Assembly: GCF_003605195.1 (NCBI RefSeq) | Contig: NZ_QYOS01000024.1 | Coordinates: 62,001 to 126,000 of the forward strand | Direction of reading: 5' to 3' | DNA length: 64,000 bases | DNA from: Aurantiacibacter odishensis | Lineage (GTDB): Bacteria; Pseudomonadota; Alphaproteobacteria; Sphingomonadales; Sphingomonadaceae | Part shown: piece by piece, positions 8,273 through 17,358 of the stretch | How positions within the stretch are numbered: the stretch's first letter is position 1 | How the letters are laid out: each line of letters begins with the position of its first letter | Program-made: the position numbers and the translations under genes | Notes under the pieces: model-generated | What the model saw: only the letters and a program-made list of their open reading frames with translations | Databases searched by the model: none | What the model was told of the DNA's origin: nothing

Positions 8273-8304
8273 AAAGGGCCGGGGAAGCAATTCTCCGGCC
8301 CTTT
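8273..8304 (+). terminator. Strong intrinsic terminator of rplK-rplA
   Basis: A 14-bp stem (AAAGGGCCGGGGAA pairing with TTCTCCGGCCCTTT, one G-T wobble) with a GCAA tetraloop, followed by CTCTTTTTG. A smaller AAAGGG/CCCTTT hairpin lies just upstream near 8235-8250. This is the best intrinsic terminator in the window. Confidence 0.9.
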
Positions 8305-8332
8305 CTCTTTTTGCCAAGGTGTCTGCTAACGC

Positions 8333-10345
8333 ATGGCGATGGAATACCGCCGCGATATCGATGGTCTGCGCGCCGTTGCCGTTCTCGCGGTGGTCCTGTG
8401 CCATGCCGGCGTGCCGGGGTTTGCCGGCGGGTTCGTCGGCGTGGACGTGTTCTTTGTCATCTCCGGCTACCTAATCTGCGGCATCCTGGCGCGAGAGCTG
8501 GAGGCGGGCGAGTTCTCGCTGGCGGGGTTTTACGAACGGCGCGTGCGGCGCATCCTGCCGCCGCTGTTCCTGGTGATCGCGGCGTGCTTCGCGCTCGGCT
8601 GGTTCCTGCTGCCGCCGCCCGCCTACCTCGACCTCGCGCGCTCGGCGATCCCGGCGGCGCTGTTCTGGTCGAACCTGCATTTCCGCAATGAAGGCAGCGA
8701 CTACTTCGCCATCGATGCGGAATTCCAGCCGCTGTTGCACACCTGGTCGCTGGCGGTGGAGGAGCAGTTCTACATCGCCGTGCCGCTGGCCATGTGGCTG
8801 GTGTGGACGATAGGACGCCGCGCCGCCCTGCCAGCGGCGGTGCTGGCAACGGCAGCTTCCTTCGCCTGGAGCGTGCACATGGTGGATACGACGCCCACGG
8901 GCGCCTTCTACCTGCTCCAGTCGCGCGCGTGGGAGCTGGGCGTGGGGGCCGTGCTGGCGCTGGGTGTTGCCCGCATTGCCCTGCCGCGCTGGCTGGCCGA
9001 GGCGGTCGGTGTGCTCGGAATCTTCGCCATCGCCTACGCGACCTATCGCTACGACGGGACCACGCCCTTTCCCGGTGCGGCAGCGCTGGCCCCGGTGCTG
9101 GGCGCAGCGGCGATCATCTGGGCTGGACAGCATCACGCGACGCTGACCAGCCGCCTCCTTTCCCTCGGTCCGATGGTGTGGGTGGGGCTCGTCTCCTACG
9201 CGCTCTACCTGTGGCACTGGCCTGCGCTGGTACTGGTACGGCATCTCTATGTCAGCGTGGAGATTCCGGTGCCTGCAACCGTGCTGGCCCTTGCTGCATC
9301 GCTCCTGCTGGCGTGGCTGAGCACGCACTGGGTCGAGCATCCGATGCGCCGACGCGGCAAGAGGGCCGTGATCGGACGCAACGCTGCCTTCGTGCTGGGC
9401 GGCCTCGCGGCTCTGGCAATTGCCGGGATCGCCAGCCTCGTGGTCCGCAGCGAAGGGGCTTGGTCGCGCGCGCCCGACGCGCGTGCGGTAATAGAGGCGG
9501 CGACGACGCGCAGCGCGCTGGAGGAGCAATGCCGCGCAAGCTGGCGCGAGGCCGGGGCGCCTTGTGAATTCGGCACAAGCGGCCGCGAGCCGCAGGTGTT
9601 CCTGTGGGGGGACAGCCATGCGGCCTCGCTACTGCCCGGCCTTGACGACCTGCTGAAAAAGAACGGTGTCGCCGGGGCCGCTGCCGTATCCACCGGCTGC
9701 CCGCCGCTGCCTGGCTATCGGCGCGCAAAACACGGTGAGGACATGGACTGTGCTGCCATGAACGCCGCTGCCGTGCGCCTGCTGGAGGAGCGCCCCGATG
9801 CCTACCGGACGGTAATCCTTGGTGCGCGCTGGATCACTCACATCGCGCAAGCCAACGCGCCCGGCGAAAGTGGCAGCTACGATCCGCTGGTGTCGGTCCA
9901 AACGGGCGAGCCGGTATCGCCGGACAGGGCGGCCGCGGTAGTGGAAGAGGCGCTTGGCACCCTGGCCGGTCAGATCACCGCAACCGGCAGGAGCGTGATC
10001 ATCGTCGCCGGCATTCCCGAGCAGGGGAGTGACGTTCCTGGCCGCTATCTCGCGTCACGCTTCGGCGGGCTTACCGGGCTCGAACCGGTCCCTCTCTCCG
10101 CCGCAACCGCGCGCGAGGCACCCGCGCAGGCGATCCTGCGCAGGCTGGACCAAAGGCCCGGTGTGACTGTCGTCAATCCGTTGATAGCCATGTGTGACGC
10201 GAACTGCCCGGCGGAACAGGGCGGCATCTTGCTCTACCGCGATGGCAATCATCTGACGGTTTTCGCATCGCGATCACTCGTGCCCGAAATGCTGGGCAAG
10301 CAGCTAATCTCTCCGCTTTATCAACATGATGAACGCGTTAATTAA
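8333..10345 (+). CDS. O-acyltransferase, OafA/YrhL family with C-terminal SGNH domain
   Basis: A 670-residue membrane protein of the acyltransferase-3 family. The N-terminus reads YRRDIDGLRAVAVLAVVLCH, then GGFVGVDVFFVISGYLI, the standard family start, followed by about ten membrane helices to residue about 370. The C-terminal periplasmic SGNH-like domain has GDSHA (about residue 424) and a late DGNH (about 639), the catalytic Ser and Asp/His elements. Such fused proteins transfer acetyl or similar groups to lipopolysaccharide or other glycans. The start at 8333 or the ATG two codons later are both possible; neither has a strong ribosome site. Stand-alone gene. Confidence 0.88.
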   Translation: MAMEYRRDIDGLRAVAVLAVVLCHAGVPGFAGGFVGVDVFFVISGYLICGILARELEAGEFSLAGFYERRVRRILPPLFLVIAACFALGWFLLPPPAYLDLARSAIPAALFWSNLHFRNEGSDYFAIDAEFQPLLHTWSLAVEEQFYIAVPLAMWLVWTIGRRAALPAAVLATAASFAWSVHMVDTTPTGAFYLLQSRAWELGVGAVLALGVARIALPRWLAEAVGVLGIFAIAYATYRYDGTTPFPGAAALAPVLGAAAIIWAGQHHATLTSRLLSLGPMVWVGLVSYALYLWHWPALVLVRHLYVSVEIPVPATVLALAASLLLAWLSTHWVEHPMRRRGKRAVIGRNAAFVLGGLAALAIAGIASLVVRSEGAWSRAPDARAVIEAATTRSALEEQCRASWREAGAPCEFGTSGREPQVFLWGDSHAASLLPGLDDLLKKNGVAGAAAVSTGCPPLPGYRRAKHGEDMDCAAMNAAAVRLLEERPDAYRTVILGARWITHIAQANAPGESGSYDPLVSVQTGEPVSPDRAAAVVEEALGTLAGQITATGRSVIIVAGIPEQGSDVPGRYLASRFGGLTGLEPVPLSAATAREAPAQAILRRLDQRPGVTVVNPLIAMCDANCPAEQGGILLYRDGNHLTVFASRSLVPEMLGKQLISPLYQHDERVN

Positions 10346-10450
10346 ACAAGTTACTGTTGATATAATCTTCGACTTCTGTTCACATGGTCTTCATTGGGTC
10401 TCTTGGGGCGATGGTGCTCCGGGACTTTCTCACCAAAGGGGACACCGGCC

Positions 10451-13400
10451 ATGAATCGCGCATTCGTCACAAAACTTGCAGGCTCCATTTCCGTCGTCGC
10501 AGCTTCCGCCGTGCTGGCACAAGCCGCCCACGCACAGGGTGCGGGCCAGCATGCCGGCCTCAAGGTTCTGGACGAATCCGGCGTGGTCGTGACGGATGGC
10601 ACTGACCTGCTCCTGCCGCCGCCGGAAGGGGCGTACGATTCCACGCAGGATGTTACCGGCGTCGGCCAGATGGTGACGCAGCCCGATCCCAATTCGTTCG
10701 CCGTCGGCCTTTGCACCGGCACCCTCATCAACCCGCGCACGGTCATCTTCGCGGCGCACTGCGTGAACGATATTGCTGCCGAAGATTACGGTGCGGCCAG
10801 CGGCGGCGTGCCGATCAGCTTCGGCTTCAGTGCCGACAACCTCCCCGCCGCGCGCGACTGGCTGGGCGTGTTCGGCAACACGCCGTACCAGTCGAACCCC
10901 GATCTCAATATCTACAACGTAGAACAGGTCTGGTACGATCAGCGTTCGGTGGAACTGGGCTTCCTCGAAGCCGACGTCGCGCTGGCCACACTCGATACCC
11001 ACGCCGATGGCGTACCGATCTGGACGATGCTGTTCTCTCCCCTGACCGAAGAGACGCATGTCCTGATCAACGGCTACGGTCGTTCGGGAACGGGCTCGGC
11101 CGGTGACGTCAACGGTGTCGATTTTCGCCGCCGGATTGCCGAGAATGTCGTTTCCGTCCTCGGTTCGCTGAACGACCGGAACGAGTGGTTGTTCGGCCCC
11201 GGTGACTATGGTCTTCCGCAAAACCTCTATCAGACCGATTTCGACAGCCCGGAAGGCGAAGCGGGCTTCGGCGTTACCAGCTTCGATTTCGACGTGTTCA
11301 ACGGCACCGCGCTGCCCAATGAAGGCTCCACCGCTGGGGGCGACTCAGGCGGCCCGCTGATCGCAGACGAGAAGTTCGACGTTCCCGTGATCCTCGGCGT
11401 CTTGTCGGGCGGTTCGCGCTTCTTCGACGCGCAGCCATCCTCCAGCTACGGCACGACCAGCTTCTACCAGCCGCTGTTCATGTTCTGGGAATCTATCGTC
11501 GCGAACAACAGCTATGTCTATGTCAGTGCAGAGGGCGGGACATCCAACTGGAACAATCCCAACCACTGGGTGCAGGATATGGACCCGGCCTATGCCGTAG
11601 AAGTCGACGGTGAGCTTCAGAATGCCCTGCCGGGCTTCGCGCAGCCCGGTATCTCCGGGGAGACGCCGCAGTTCGGTGAAGTCTGCTTCCAGGCCGATTG
11701 CACCGACCTTGCCGATGGCAGCGTTCCGCTGGAAAGCACGGGGCTGAACAGCATTTACGTTCCCGGCGGACCCGGCACGACCGGCTTCGTGCCGGACAAC
11801 GTCGTGGGCGATCCCTCGCAGGGCATCAAGGCGCGCTACTACGAGGTGACTCTGGACCAGGCAGGTGCAACCATCCTCGGCGACAGCAAGACCATCGACC
11901 GCCTGAACATTGCAGGGCAGGCTGCCCTGCTTGTGCGCGGCGGTGGTGATCTGTTCGTCTGGGGCGACTACACGCAGACCGGCGGCCTTCTCGACCTCGA
12001 CGGCAGCCTGCGCACGGGTGAGGCCTTCATCAACGCCGGTTTCCTGTCGGGCACGGGCTTCTTCGACCCGACCTACCTCACGGTGGCACAGGGCATCATC
12101 GCACCCGGTGACATCGGCAAGCCGGGCACGCTCACCATTGCGGGCGATGTCATCCTCTCCAGCGCGTCGGTCACGATTTTCGACCTGCTGAAGCGTGGCG
12201 GCGACACGCTGGCCATCGTCGGTGATGCCGACAACGCCGGGATCGCCTCGCTGGGCGGCACCGCGGCTTTCGCGCTGGGCACCAAGGGTCAGACCCCGCG
12301 CTGGGGCCAGAGCTTCGAAGTCCTCACTGCCGAGGGCGGCGTGCAGAACGAGTTCGATACCGTGGTGACGATGGGCGTGGGCGTGCTCTATCCCGAACTC
12401 ACCTACAATGAGTTCGACGTGACGGCTGAGATCAAGGCCGGCTCCTTCGTGAACTACCTCTCCACCAGTGGCATCAGCGACCAGTATGCGCTCGCCTTCG
12501 GCAACGCCTTCGACAGCCTGCGCATGTCGAACTACGCCGACCTATCCGGGATCTACGGTGCCATTGACGTGATGGGTGCGGCTGATGTGGCCGCTGCTTT
12601 CGGTGCCAACTCGGTGGCCGCCACGGGCAACCTGTCAGTTTCCGACGAGCGACAGGGCAGCTACGTTCGCACGCTGGTGGGCGATCGTCTGTCCATGCTC
12701 GGCCAGAAGCAGAACGCCGGGCGTATCCGCCTGTCGGGTACCACCGCGGGCTACACCGGCACGGGCGAGGTTTCGCCTGCCGCCGCGTCGCAGATGTCGT
12801 TTGCCAGCAACTACCATGGCGGCAACATGGAAGGGCTGGTCCTGCCAGATCACATCAGCGGCTTCATGTCCGTCGGTTATGATCGCAAGAACGAACTGGG
12901 CGGGACGGACGCCGTCGACCAGAGCGGCACCTGGAACATGGCGATGGGCCTGGAAATGGCGATCGACGATGACAGCGTGGTCGGCACGGCAGTCGGTTAC
13001 TCGCGCGGGCAGCGGCAGATGTCGGGTGCGCTTGCCTCGCTCGATACCAGCCAGATGGCGCTCTACGGTTCGCACCAGCTTGGCGGCGGCATGTATGTCG
13101 GCGGGCAGGCGTCCTTCGCCTTTACCAAGCTCGATGCCAGCAGCCGCGTGAACAGCAGCCTCGCCGCCGGTTTCGCGGTCGACAGCACGGCCAGCTCCTA
13201 CGCTGCCGATGTGGAGCTTGGTTACAACCACCAGCTGGGCGACCTCACGCTCACCCCGCGCACGCGCATCGGTTATTCGCGCTATGCGGTAGACGGGTTC
13301 CAGGACAGCCGAGCGCAATTCGCCATGGCCGTCGACGGCGTGAGCCGTGCCGGTGTCGACTGGCGCACGGGCCTGAAGGTCGCCGGCGAAACCCGCATGG

Positions 13401-13678
13401 GCTTTGCCAGCGACTGGGTGGTGCAGCCGGAGATCCAGGCCGAATATGTGCGCCGCCTCAGCGGTAACAGCACCGATATCGACCTGCACTTTGCCGAGGC
13501 TGCCCACGTGAACCTCAACCTGCCGGTCAACCTGCACGATGCCTCCTACGGCGAGGTGCGCGGCGGCGTGAACTTCAGCAACGGGCCGATCACCATCGGC
13601 GCCGCTGTGGAAGCCCGCGTGGCACAGGACACCTATCGCGACGACCGCGCGACGGTGAACTTCAGCTTCAGCTTCTGA
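10451..13678 (+). CDS. Autotransporter with trypsin-like serine protease passenger
   Basis: 1075 residues from the ATG at 10451, which begins a clear signal peptide (cleavage after AQAAHAQ). The passenger starts with an S1 (chymotrypsin-like) domain: TVIFAAHC holds the catalytic His, the Asp is likely in EADVALATL, and GGDSGGPL (about residue 300) holds the Ser. A beta-helix-like low-complexity stretch follows. The last about 280 residues form an autotransporter beta-barrel ending in NFSFSF. It is probably exported to the outer surface and may cleave itself or external proteins. A frame extension upstream adds 19 residues without a signal, so I rejected it. Confidence 0.88.
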   Translation: MNRAFVTKLAGSISVVAASAVLAQAAHAQGAGQHAGLKVLDESGVVVTDGTDLLLPPPEGAYDSTQDVTGVGQMVTQPDPNSFAVGLCTGTLINPRTVIFAAHCVNDIAAEDYGAASGGVPISFGFSADNLPAARDWLGVFGNTPYQSNPDLNIYNVEQVWYDQRSVELGFLEADVALATLDTHADGVPIWTMLFSPLTEETHVLINGYGRSGTGSAGDVNGVDFRRRIAENVVSVLGSLNDRNEWLFGPGDYGLPQNLYQTDFDSPEGEAGFGVTSFDFDVFNGTALPNEGSTAGGDSGGPLIADEKFDVPVILGVLSGGSRFFDAQPSSSYGTTSFYQPLFMFWESIVANNSYVYVSAEGGTSNWNNPNHWVQDMDPAYAVEVDGELQNALPGFAQPGISGETPQFGEVCFQADCTDLADGSVPLESTGLNSIYVPGGPGTTGFVPDNVVGDPSQGIKARYYEVTLDQAGATILGDSKTIDRLNIAGQAALLVRGGGDLFVWGDYTQTGGLLDLDGSLRTGEAFINAGFLSGTGFFDPTYLTVAQGIIAPGDIGKPGTLTIAGDVILSSASVTIFDLLKRGGDTLAIVGDADNAGIASLGGTAAFALGTKGQTPRWGQSFEVLTAEGGVQNEFDTVVTMGVGVLYPELTYNEFDVTAEIKAGSFVNYLSTSGISDQYALAFGNAFDSLRMSNYADLSGIYGAIDVMGAADVAAAFGANSVAATGNLSVSDERQGSYVRTLVGDRLSMLGQKQNAGRIRLSGTTAGYTGTGEVSPAAASQMSFASNYHGGNMEGLVLPDHISGFMSVGYDRKNELGGTDAVDQSGTWNMAMGLEMAIDDDSVVGTAVGYSRGQRQMSGALASLDTSQMALYGSHQLGGGMYVGGQASFAFTKLDASSRVNSSLAAGFAVDSTASSYAADVELGYNHQLGDLTLTPRTRIGYSRYAVDGFQDSRAQFAMAVDGVSRAGVDWRTGLKVAGETRMGFASDWVVQPEIQAEYVRRLSGNSTDIDLHFAEAAHVNLNLPVNLHDASYGEVRGGVNFSNGPITIGAAVEARVAQDTYRDDRATVNFSFSF

Positions 13679-13778
13679 ACGCTGCGATAGCGATATCGAG
13701 AAGGGGGGCGGGGAAACCTGTCCCCTTTTGCGTGCTTGCCCATACCGGCTCTTCACGAAGTAATGGTCGGGGTTTTTC

Positions 13779-13803
13779 GGAAACTTGACCCAAGCGCCGC
13801 GTT
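13779..13803 (+). promoter_or_regulatory. Possible EcfG-type general stress promoter
   Basis: GGAAAC at 13779 and CGTT at 13800 (GAAAC-N16-GTT) resemble the alphaproteobacterial EcfG promoter (GGAAC-N16/17-CGTT) and lie just before a small membrane protein gene of the kind often in that regulon. The -35 box is one base off consensus. Confidence 0.3.
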
Positions 13804-13825
13804 GATTTTCCGAAAGGAAATTCCA

Positions 13826-14062
13826 ATGGCCGGAAGATTGATGTTCATTCTCGTCGCCGTAGCGGTAATCTTCGGACTGTCCGTTTGGGTGGATAATCGC
13901 ATAGCCGCAGGGGCGGGTGCGCTCCTGCTGCTAGGCGCTCTCATCTACGGCTATGTGCAGACCAAGCGCACAACACCCGCGCAGGACGTGCGCTCCGAAC
14001 GTGGGGCACGGAAGTTGCGAGAGGAAATCGTCGAAGACGAAGAAAGGCGCGGAACGCGCTGA
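13826..14062 (+). CDS. Small two-helix membrane protein of unknown function
   Basis: 78 residues from an ATG preceded by AAAGGAAA. Two hydrophobic segments (about residues 4-21 and 27-45) are followed by a charged, cytoplasm-like tail rich in Arg and Glu. I do not recognise the family. It is isolated between the autotransporter gene and a convergent CinA-like gene, with a possible stress promoter upstream. Confidence 0.6.
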   Translation: MAGRLMFILVAVAVIFGLSVWVDNRIAAGAGALLLLGALIYGYVQTKRTTPAQDVRSERGARKLREEIVEDEERRGTR

Positions 14063-14088
14063 CCGAGGCCCCGCTTTCGACGCGGGCT

Positions 14089-14856
14089 TCAGATTCCGCC
14101 CGGCGTGAAATCGAAGCCTGCTTCGGCCAGCGCTTCGCTGAGCGTATCGACCGCGCTTTCCAGCACTTCGCGGCTGGTGGAGCGGATCACGAAGTTCGAG
14201 CCGACCCGCCCCTCGCGGAAGAACGGATAGCTGCCGATCTGACAGCCTTCGTGTGCCTTTTCCACTTCGCGCAGGATATCGGCGACTTCGGTTTCCGGAA
14301 TGAACCCGCCCACGGTTTCGCTGATCAGCGGCGCTCCGCCCTCCAGTTGGCCTGTCAGCCCGTCGAGCATCTGCGCGGTGATGTGCGGCACACCCGCCAT
14401 CAGGAACAGGTTTCCGTGGCGAATGCCGGGTGCGCCCGACATGCGGTTGGGGATGAGGTCGGACCCTTCGGGCACCCGCGCCATGCGCAGCCGCGCCTCG
14501 GTGAGGCCGCCGGGCCTGTCCTTGTAGTATTCGCGCAGGATGGCGTGCGCTTCGGGATGGATGACCACGGGCACGCCCAGCGCGGCGGCCACCGCATCGA
14601 CGGTGATATCGTCGTGCGTCGGCCCGATCCCGCCGGTAGTGAAGACGTAGTCGTATGCGGCGCGCAGGGCGTTCACCGCTGCGGCAATGGCCTCCATGTC
14701 ATCCGACACCACGCGCGCCTCGGTCAGGCGAATGCCCTGCACCTGCAGCCAGCTGGCGACCTGTGCGATGTTCTTGTCGGCGGTGCGGCCCGAGAGGATT
14801 TCATCCCCGATCACCACCATTCCGGCGGTCCAGACCTTTTCTGCTGCTTGGCTCAT
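14089..14856 (-). CDS. CinA-like molybdopterin-binding domain protein
   Basis: 255 residues corresponding to the N-terminal (MoCF/MogA-like) domain of CinA only; the C-terminal nicotinamide deamidase domain is absent. Motifs: GDEILSGRTADKN (about residues 17-29) and TTGGIGPTHDDIT (about 68-80). Proteins of this size are common in alphaproteobacteria and are annotated as competence/damage-inducible protein A; the true role is unclear. Its ATG overlaps the stop codon of the upstream monooxygenase (ATGA), implying translational coupling. Confidence 0.85.
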   Translation of the reverse strand: MSQAAEKVWTAGMVVIGDEILSGRTADKNIAQVASWLQVQGIRLTEARVVSDDMEAIAAAVNALRAAYDYVFTTGGIGPTHDDITVDAVAAALGVPVVIHPEAHAILREYYKDRPGGLTEARLRMARVPEGSDLIPNRMSGAPGIRHGNLFLMAGVPHITAQMLDGLTGQLEGGAPLISETVGGFIPETEVADILREVEKAHEGCQIGSYPFFREGRVGSNFVIRSTSREVLESAVDTLSEALAEAGFDFTPGGI

Positions 14857-16361
14857 TCGGCGGCAATCTTCTCGTGTTCGGCCGCGCCTTCGTGTTGCGA
14901 GGCGGTGGGCGCTTCGCAAAACCGGAGCACGCCGTCGGCGACCGGGCGGCTCTGGAAGTCCCGACGGTCTTCCAGGTAGTTGTGTGCAAGGGTCCAGGGG
15001 CGCTCTGCCGCGACCTTGGGCATCATGTCCTTCGCTCGGTTGAGATAGCCGGAGGTGTAGTCCCACGGCTCCACGGCTTCGGGCTCGTCCTCCGGCGCGA
15101 GTTCGGGAACGGCGATGTCCGCCCCGCGCCGCGCCATTTCATTCAGCACTTCGCAGGCATAACGCGCATTGCAATCGGCCCGCAACGTCCAGCTGGCGTT
15201 GAGGTAGCCGAAGACGAAGGAGAGGTTCGGCAAGTTGGAGAACATGGTGCCGCGGTAGAAGAAGTGCTCCGGCCACTCGACCGCCTCGCCATCCTTCGAA
15301 ACCTCGACCTTGCCTGCCAGCACTAGCCGCAGGCCCGTGGCGGTGATCACCACGTCGGCCGGCACGTAGTCGCCCGATTCCAGCTTGATCCCGTCTGCAT
15401 CGAACCCGGCGATGTGATCGGTAACAACGCGCGCCTTGCCCGCTTTCATCGCCTCGAACAGGTCGCCGTCGGGCACCAGGCAAAGGCGCTGCTGCCAGGG
15501 GTTGTAGGGCGGCTCGAAATGCTTCGGGTCGTAATGCGGGCCTAGCTCGTCTTTCAGGCGGCCCCTGATGAGTTCTGCCAGCCGCTCGGGCTTGCGCCGC
15601 GAGAGGTTGAAGAAATAGCTGCGCAGCGCGATGTTCTTCCACCGGGTGAGGCGGTATGCGAACTTCTCCGGAAACCAGCGCAGAAAACGCTGGCTCCACA
15701 CGTCCTGCCGTGGCCCTGCACCCATCCATGTGGGCGTGCGCTGAAGCATGGTGACGCTTTTCGCCTTGTCGGTCATGGCGGGCACCATCGTTACCGCGGT
15801 CGCGCCCGAGCCGATGATAACCACGTCCTTGCCCGAATAGTCGAAATCCCGAGGCCAGAACTGCGGGTGCAGCACCTCGCCGCCGAAGTCGCCGATACCG
15901 GGAATGTCGGCCTCGTGCGGCTTGTCGTAATCGTAATAGCCGCTGGCGAAGTAGAGCCAGCGCGCGGTGGTGACGGTCTGTCTGCCATCGGCTCCGCGCG
16001 CCGTGATCGTCCAGCGCGCCGTCATCGAATCCCAGTCGGCGGAGAGTACTTCCTGACCGAAACGGATGTTCTTGCGGATGCCGCGTTCGTCGGCGATGCG
16101 ATTGAGGTATTCCAGGATGCTCGGCCCGTCGGCGATCGCATCCTCGTGCCGCCACGGCTCGAAATTGAAGCCCAGCGTGTGCATGTCGGAATCGGAACGC
16201 ACACCGGGATAGCGGAACAGGTCCCACGTGCCGCCGATCTCGTCGCGCCGTTCGAGGATGGTGTAGCTGCGGTCAGGGCACATCATGCCGACGTGCGCGG
16301 CCATGGAAATGCCCGATATGCCTGCGCCGATAATGCAAATGTCGGTGTCTGGCTGGGGCAT
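14853..16361 (-). CDS. FAD/NADPH-dependent monooxygenase, Baeyer-Villiger type
   Basis: 502 residues. Dinucleotide-binding motif GAGISG (about residues 12-17) for FAD and GSGATA for NADPH. Between them lies FGGEVLHPQFWP (about 157-168), a full match to the type I Baeyer-Villiger fingerprint FxGxxxHxxxWP. Such enzymes insert oxygen next to a ketone carbonyl to give esters, or act on sulfur or nitrogen. The ATG at 16361 has AGGAAT upstream and skips a 12-residue non-homologous extension. It follows folD by 94 bp on the same strand, and an esterase-type substrate route cannot be excluded. The substrate is unknown. Confidence 0.87.
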   Translation of the reverse strand: MPQPDTDICIIGAGISGISMAAHVGMMCPDRSYTILERRDEIGGTWDLFRYPGVRSDSDMHTLGFNFEPWRHEDAIADGPSILEYLNRIADERGIRKNIRFGQEVLSADWDSMTARWTITARGADGRQTVTTARWLYFASGYYDYDKPHEADIPGIGDFGGEVLHPQFWPRDFDYSGKDVVIIGSGATAVTMVPAMTDKAKSVTMLQRTPTWMGAGPRQDVWSQRFLRWFPEKFAYRLTRWKNIALRSYFFNLSRRKPERLAELIRGRLKDELGPHYDPKHFEPPYNPWQQRLCLVPDGDLFEAMKAGKARVVTDHIAGFDADGIKLESGDYVPADVVITATGLRLVLAGKVEVSKDGEAVEWPEHFFYRGTMFSNLPNLSFVFGYLNASWTLRADCNARYACEVLNEMARRGADIAVPELAPEDEPEAVEPWDYTSGYLNRAKDMMPKVAAERPWTLAHNYLEDRRDFQSRPVADGVLRFCEAPTASQHEGAAEHEKIAAE

Positions 16362-16455
16362 TGAATTCCTGTCTGTCTGCGCGGCGATGCTAGGCACTAC
16401 TCATAGGGCGAGAACTCCGATCGGCAAAGGGTGGCTTTGGCCCGTGAGCCTCTGT

Positions 16456-17316
16456 TCAACCGGATAGGGCCTTCGCCGCCTGCACCGTGTTGGCCAGCAG
16501 CATGGCGATCGTCATCGGCCCGACGCCGCCCGGCACCGGGGTGACGGCGCGGGCGTGCTGCACCTCGTCGAAGGCGACATCGCCCACCAGCTTGTTCTTG
16601 CCGTCCTTGCCCTCGATCCGCGTAATTCCGACATCGATCACGATGGCGCCTTCCTTCACCCAGTCGCCTTTCACCATTTCCGGGATGCCGGTGGCCGCGA
16701 CGATGATATCCGCCTGGCGTGCCTTGCCGGGCAGGTCGCGGGTCTTGCTGTGGGCGATCGTGACGGTGCAGCCTAGGGCGGTGAGCATCATGGCAACGGG
16801 CTTGCCGACGATGTTGGAGCGGCCGATCACCAGCGCATCGAGACCCTCGAGGTCCGGCTCCACCGATTGCAGCAGCTTGATGCAGCCGTGCGGCGTGCAG
16901 GGCCAGATGCCTCCTGTTCCGGTAGATAGTCGACCGACGTTCACCGGATGAAATCCGTCGACATCCTTGGCTGGATCGATGGCGTCGATCACCGCGCGCT
17001 CGTCGATATGACCGGGCAGGGGGACCTGCACGAGGATGCCGTGGACGTGCTCGCTGGCGTTCACCCGGTCGATCAGCGCGAGCAATTCCTCCTGCGTGGT
17101 GCTTGCGGGCAGGCGATGCTCGGTCGAGCGCATGCCGACCCTGTCACACGCCTTTACCTTGTGCCGAACGTAGACGTCGCTCGCCGGGTCGTCGCCCACG
17201 AGGATAACGGTGAGGCCGGGCCGGTTGTGGCCGGCCGCCACCAGCGCCTCCACATCGGCCTTCGTCTGTTCGTCAATGCTGCGCGCGAGGGCGCGCCCGT
17301 CGATTGTTTCTGCCAT
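16456..17316 (-). CDS. folD: Methylenetetrahydrofolate dehydrogenase/cyclohydrolase, copy 1
   Basis: 286 residues. FolD oxidises 5,10-methylene-THF and hydrolyses the product to 10-formyl-THF. Key residues are present: YVRHK (catalytic Lys), [13 protein letters not shown] and [10 protein letters not shown]. The NADP loop reads IAHSKT, the common form. It is last of the metF-purU-folD-folD run and lies 42 bp after the second copy. The two copies look about two-thirds to three-quarters identical, so this is an old duplication rather than an assembly artefact. Confidence 0.93.
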   Translation of the reverse strand: MAETIDGRALARSIDEQTKADVEALVAAGHNRPGLTVILVGDDPASDVYVRHKVKACDRVGMRSTEHRLPASTTQEELLALIDRVNASEHVHGILVQVPLPGHIDERAVIDAIDPAKDVDGFHPVNVGRLSTGTGGIWPCTPHGCIKLLQSVEPDLEGLDALVIGRSNIVGKPVAMMLTALGCTVTIAHSKTRDLPGKARQADIIVAATGIPEMVKGDWVKEGAIVIDVGITRIEGKDGKNKLVGDVAFDEVQHARAVTPVPGGVGPMTIAMLLANTVQAAKALSG

Positions 17317-17358
17317 GTGCAAACATTCGACCAGCGAATGCCGCTTGGCAAGCGAAGC

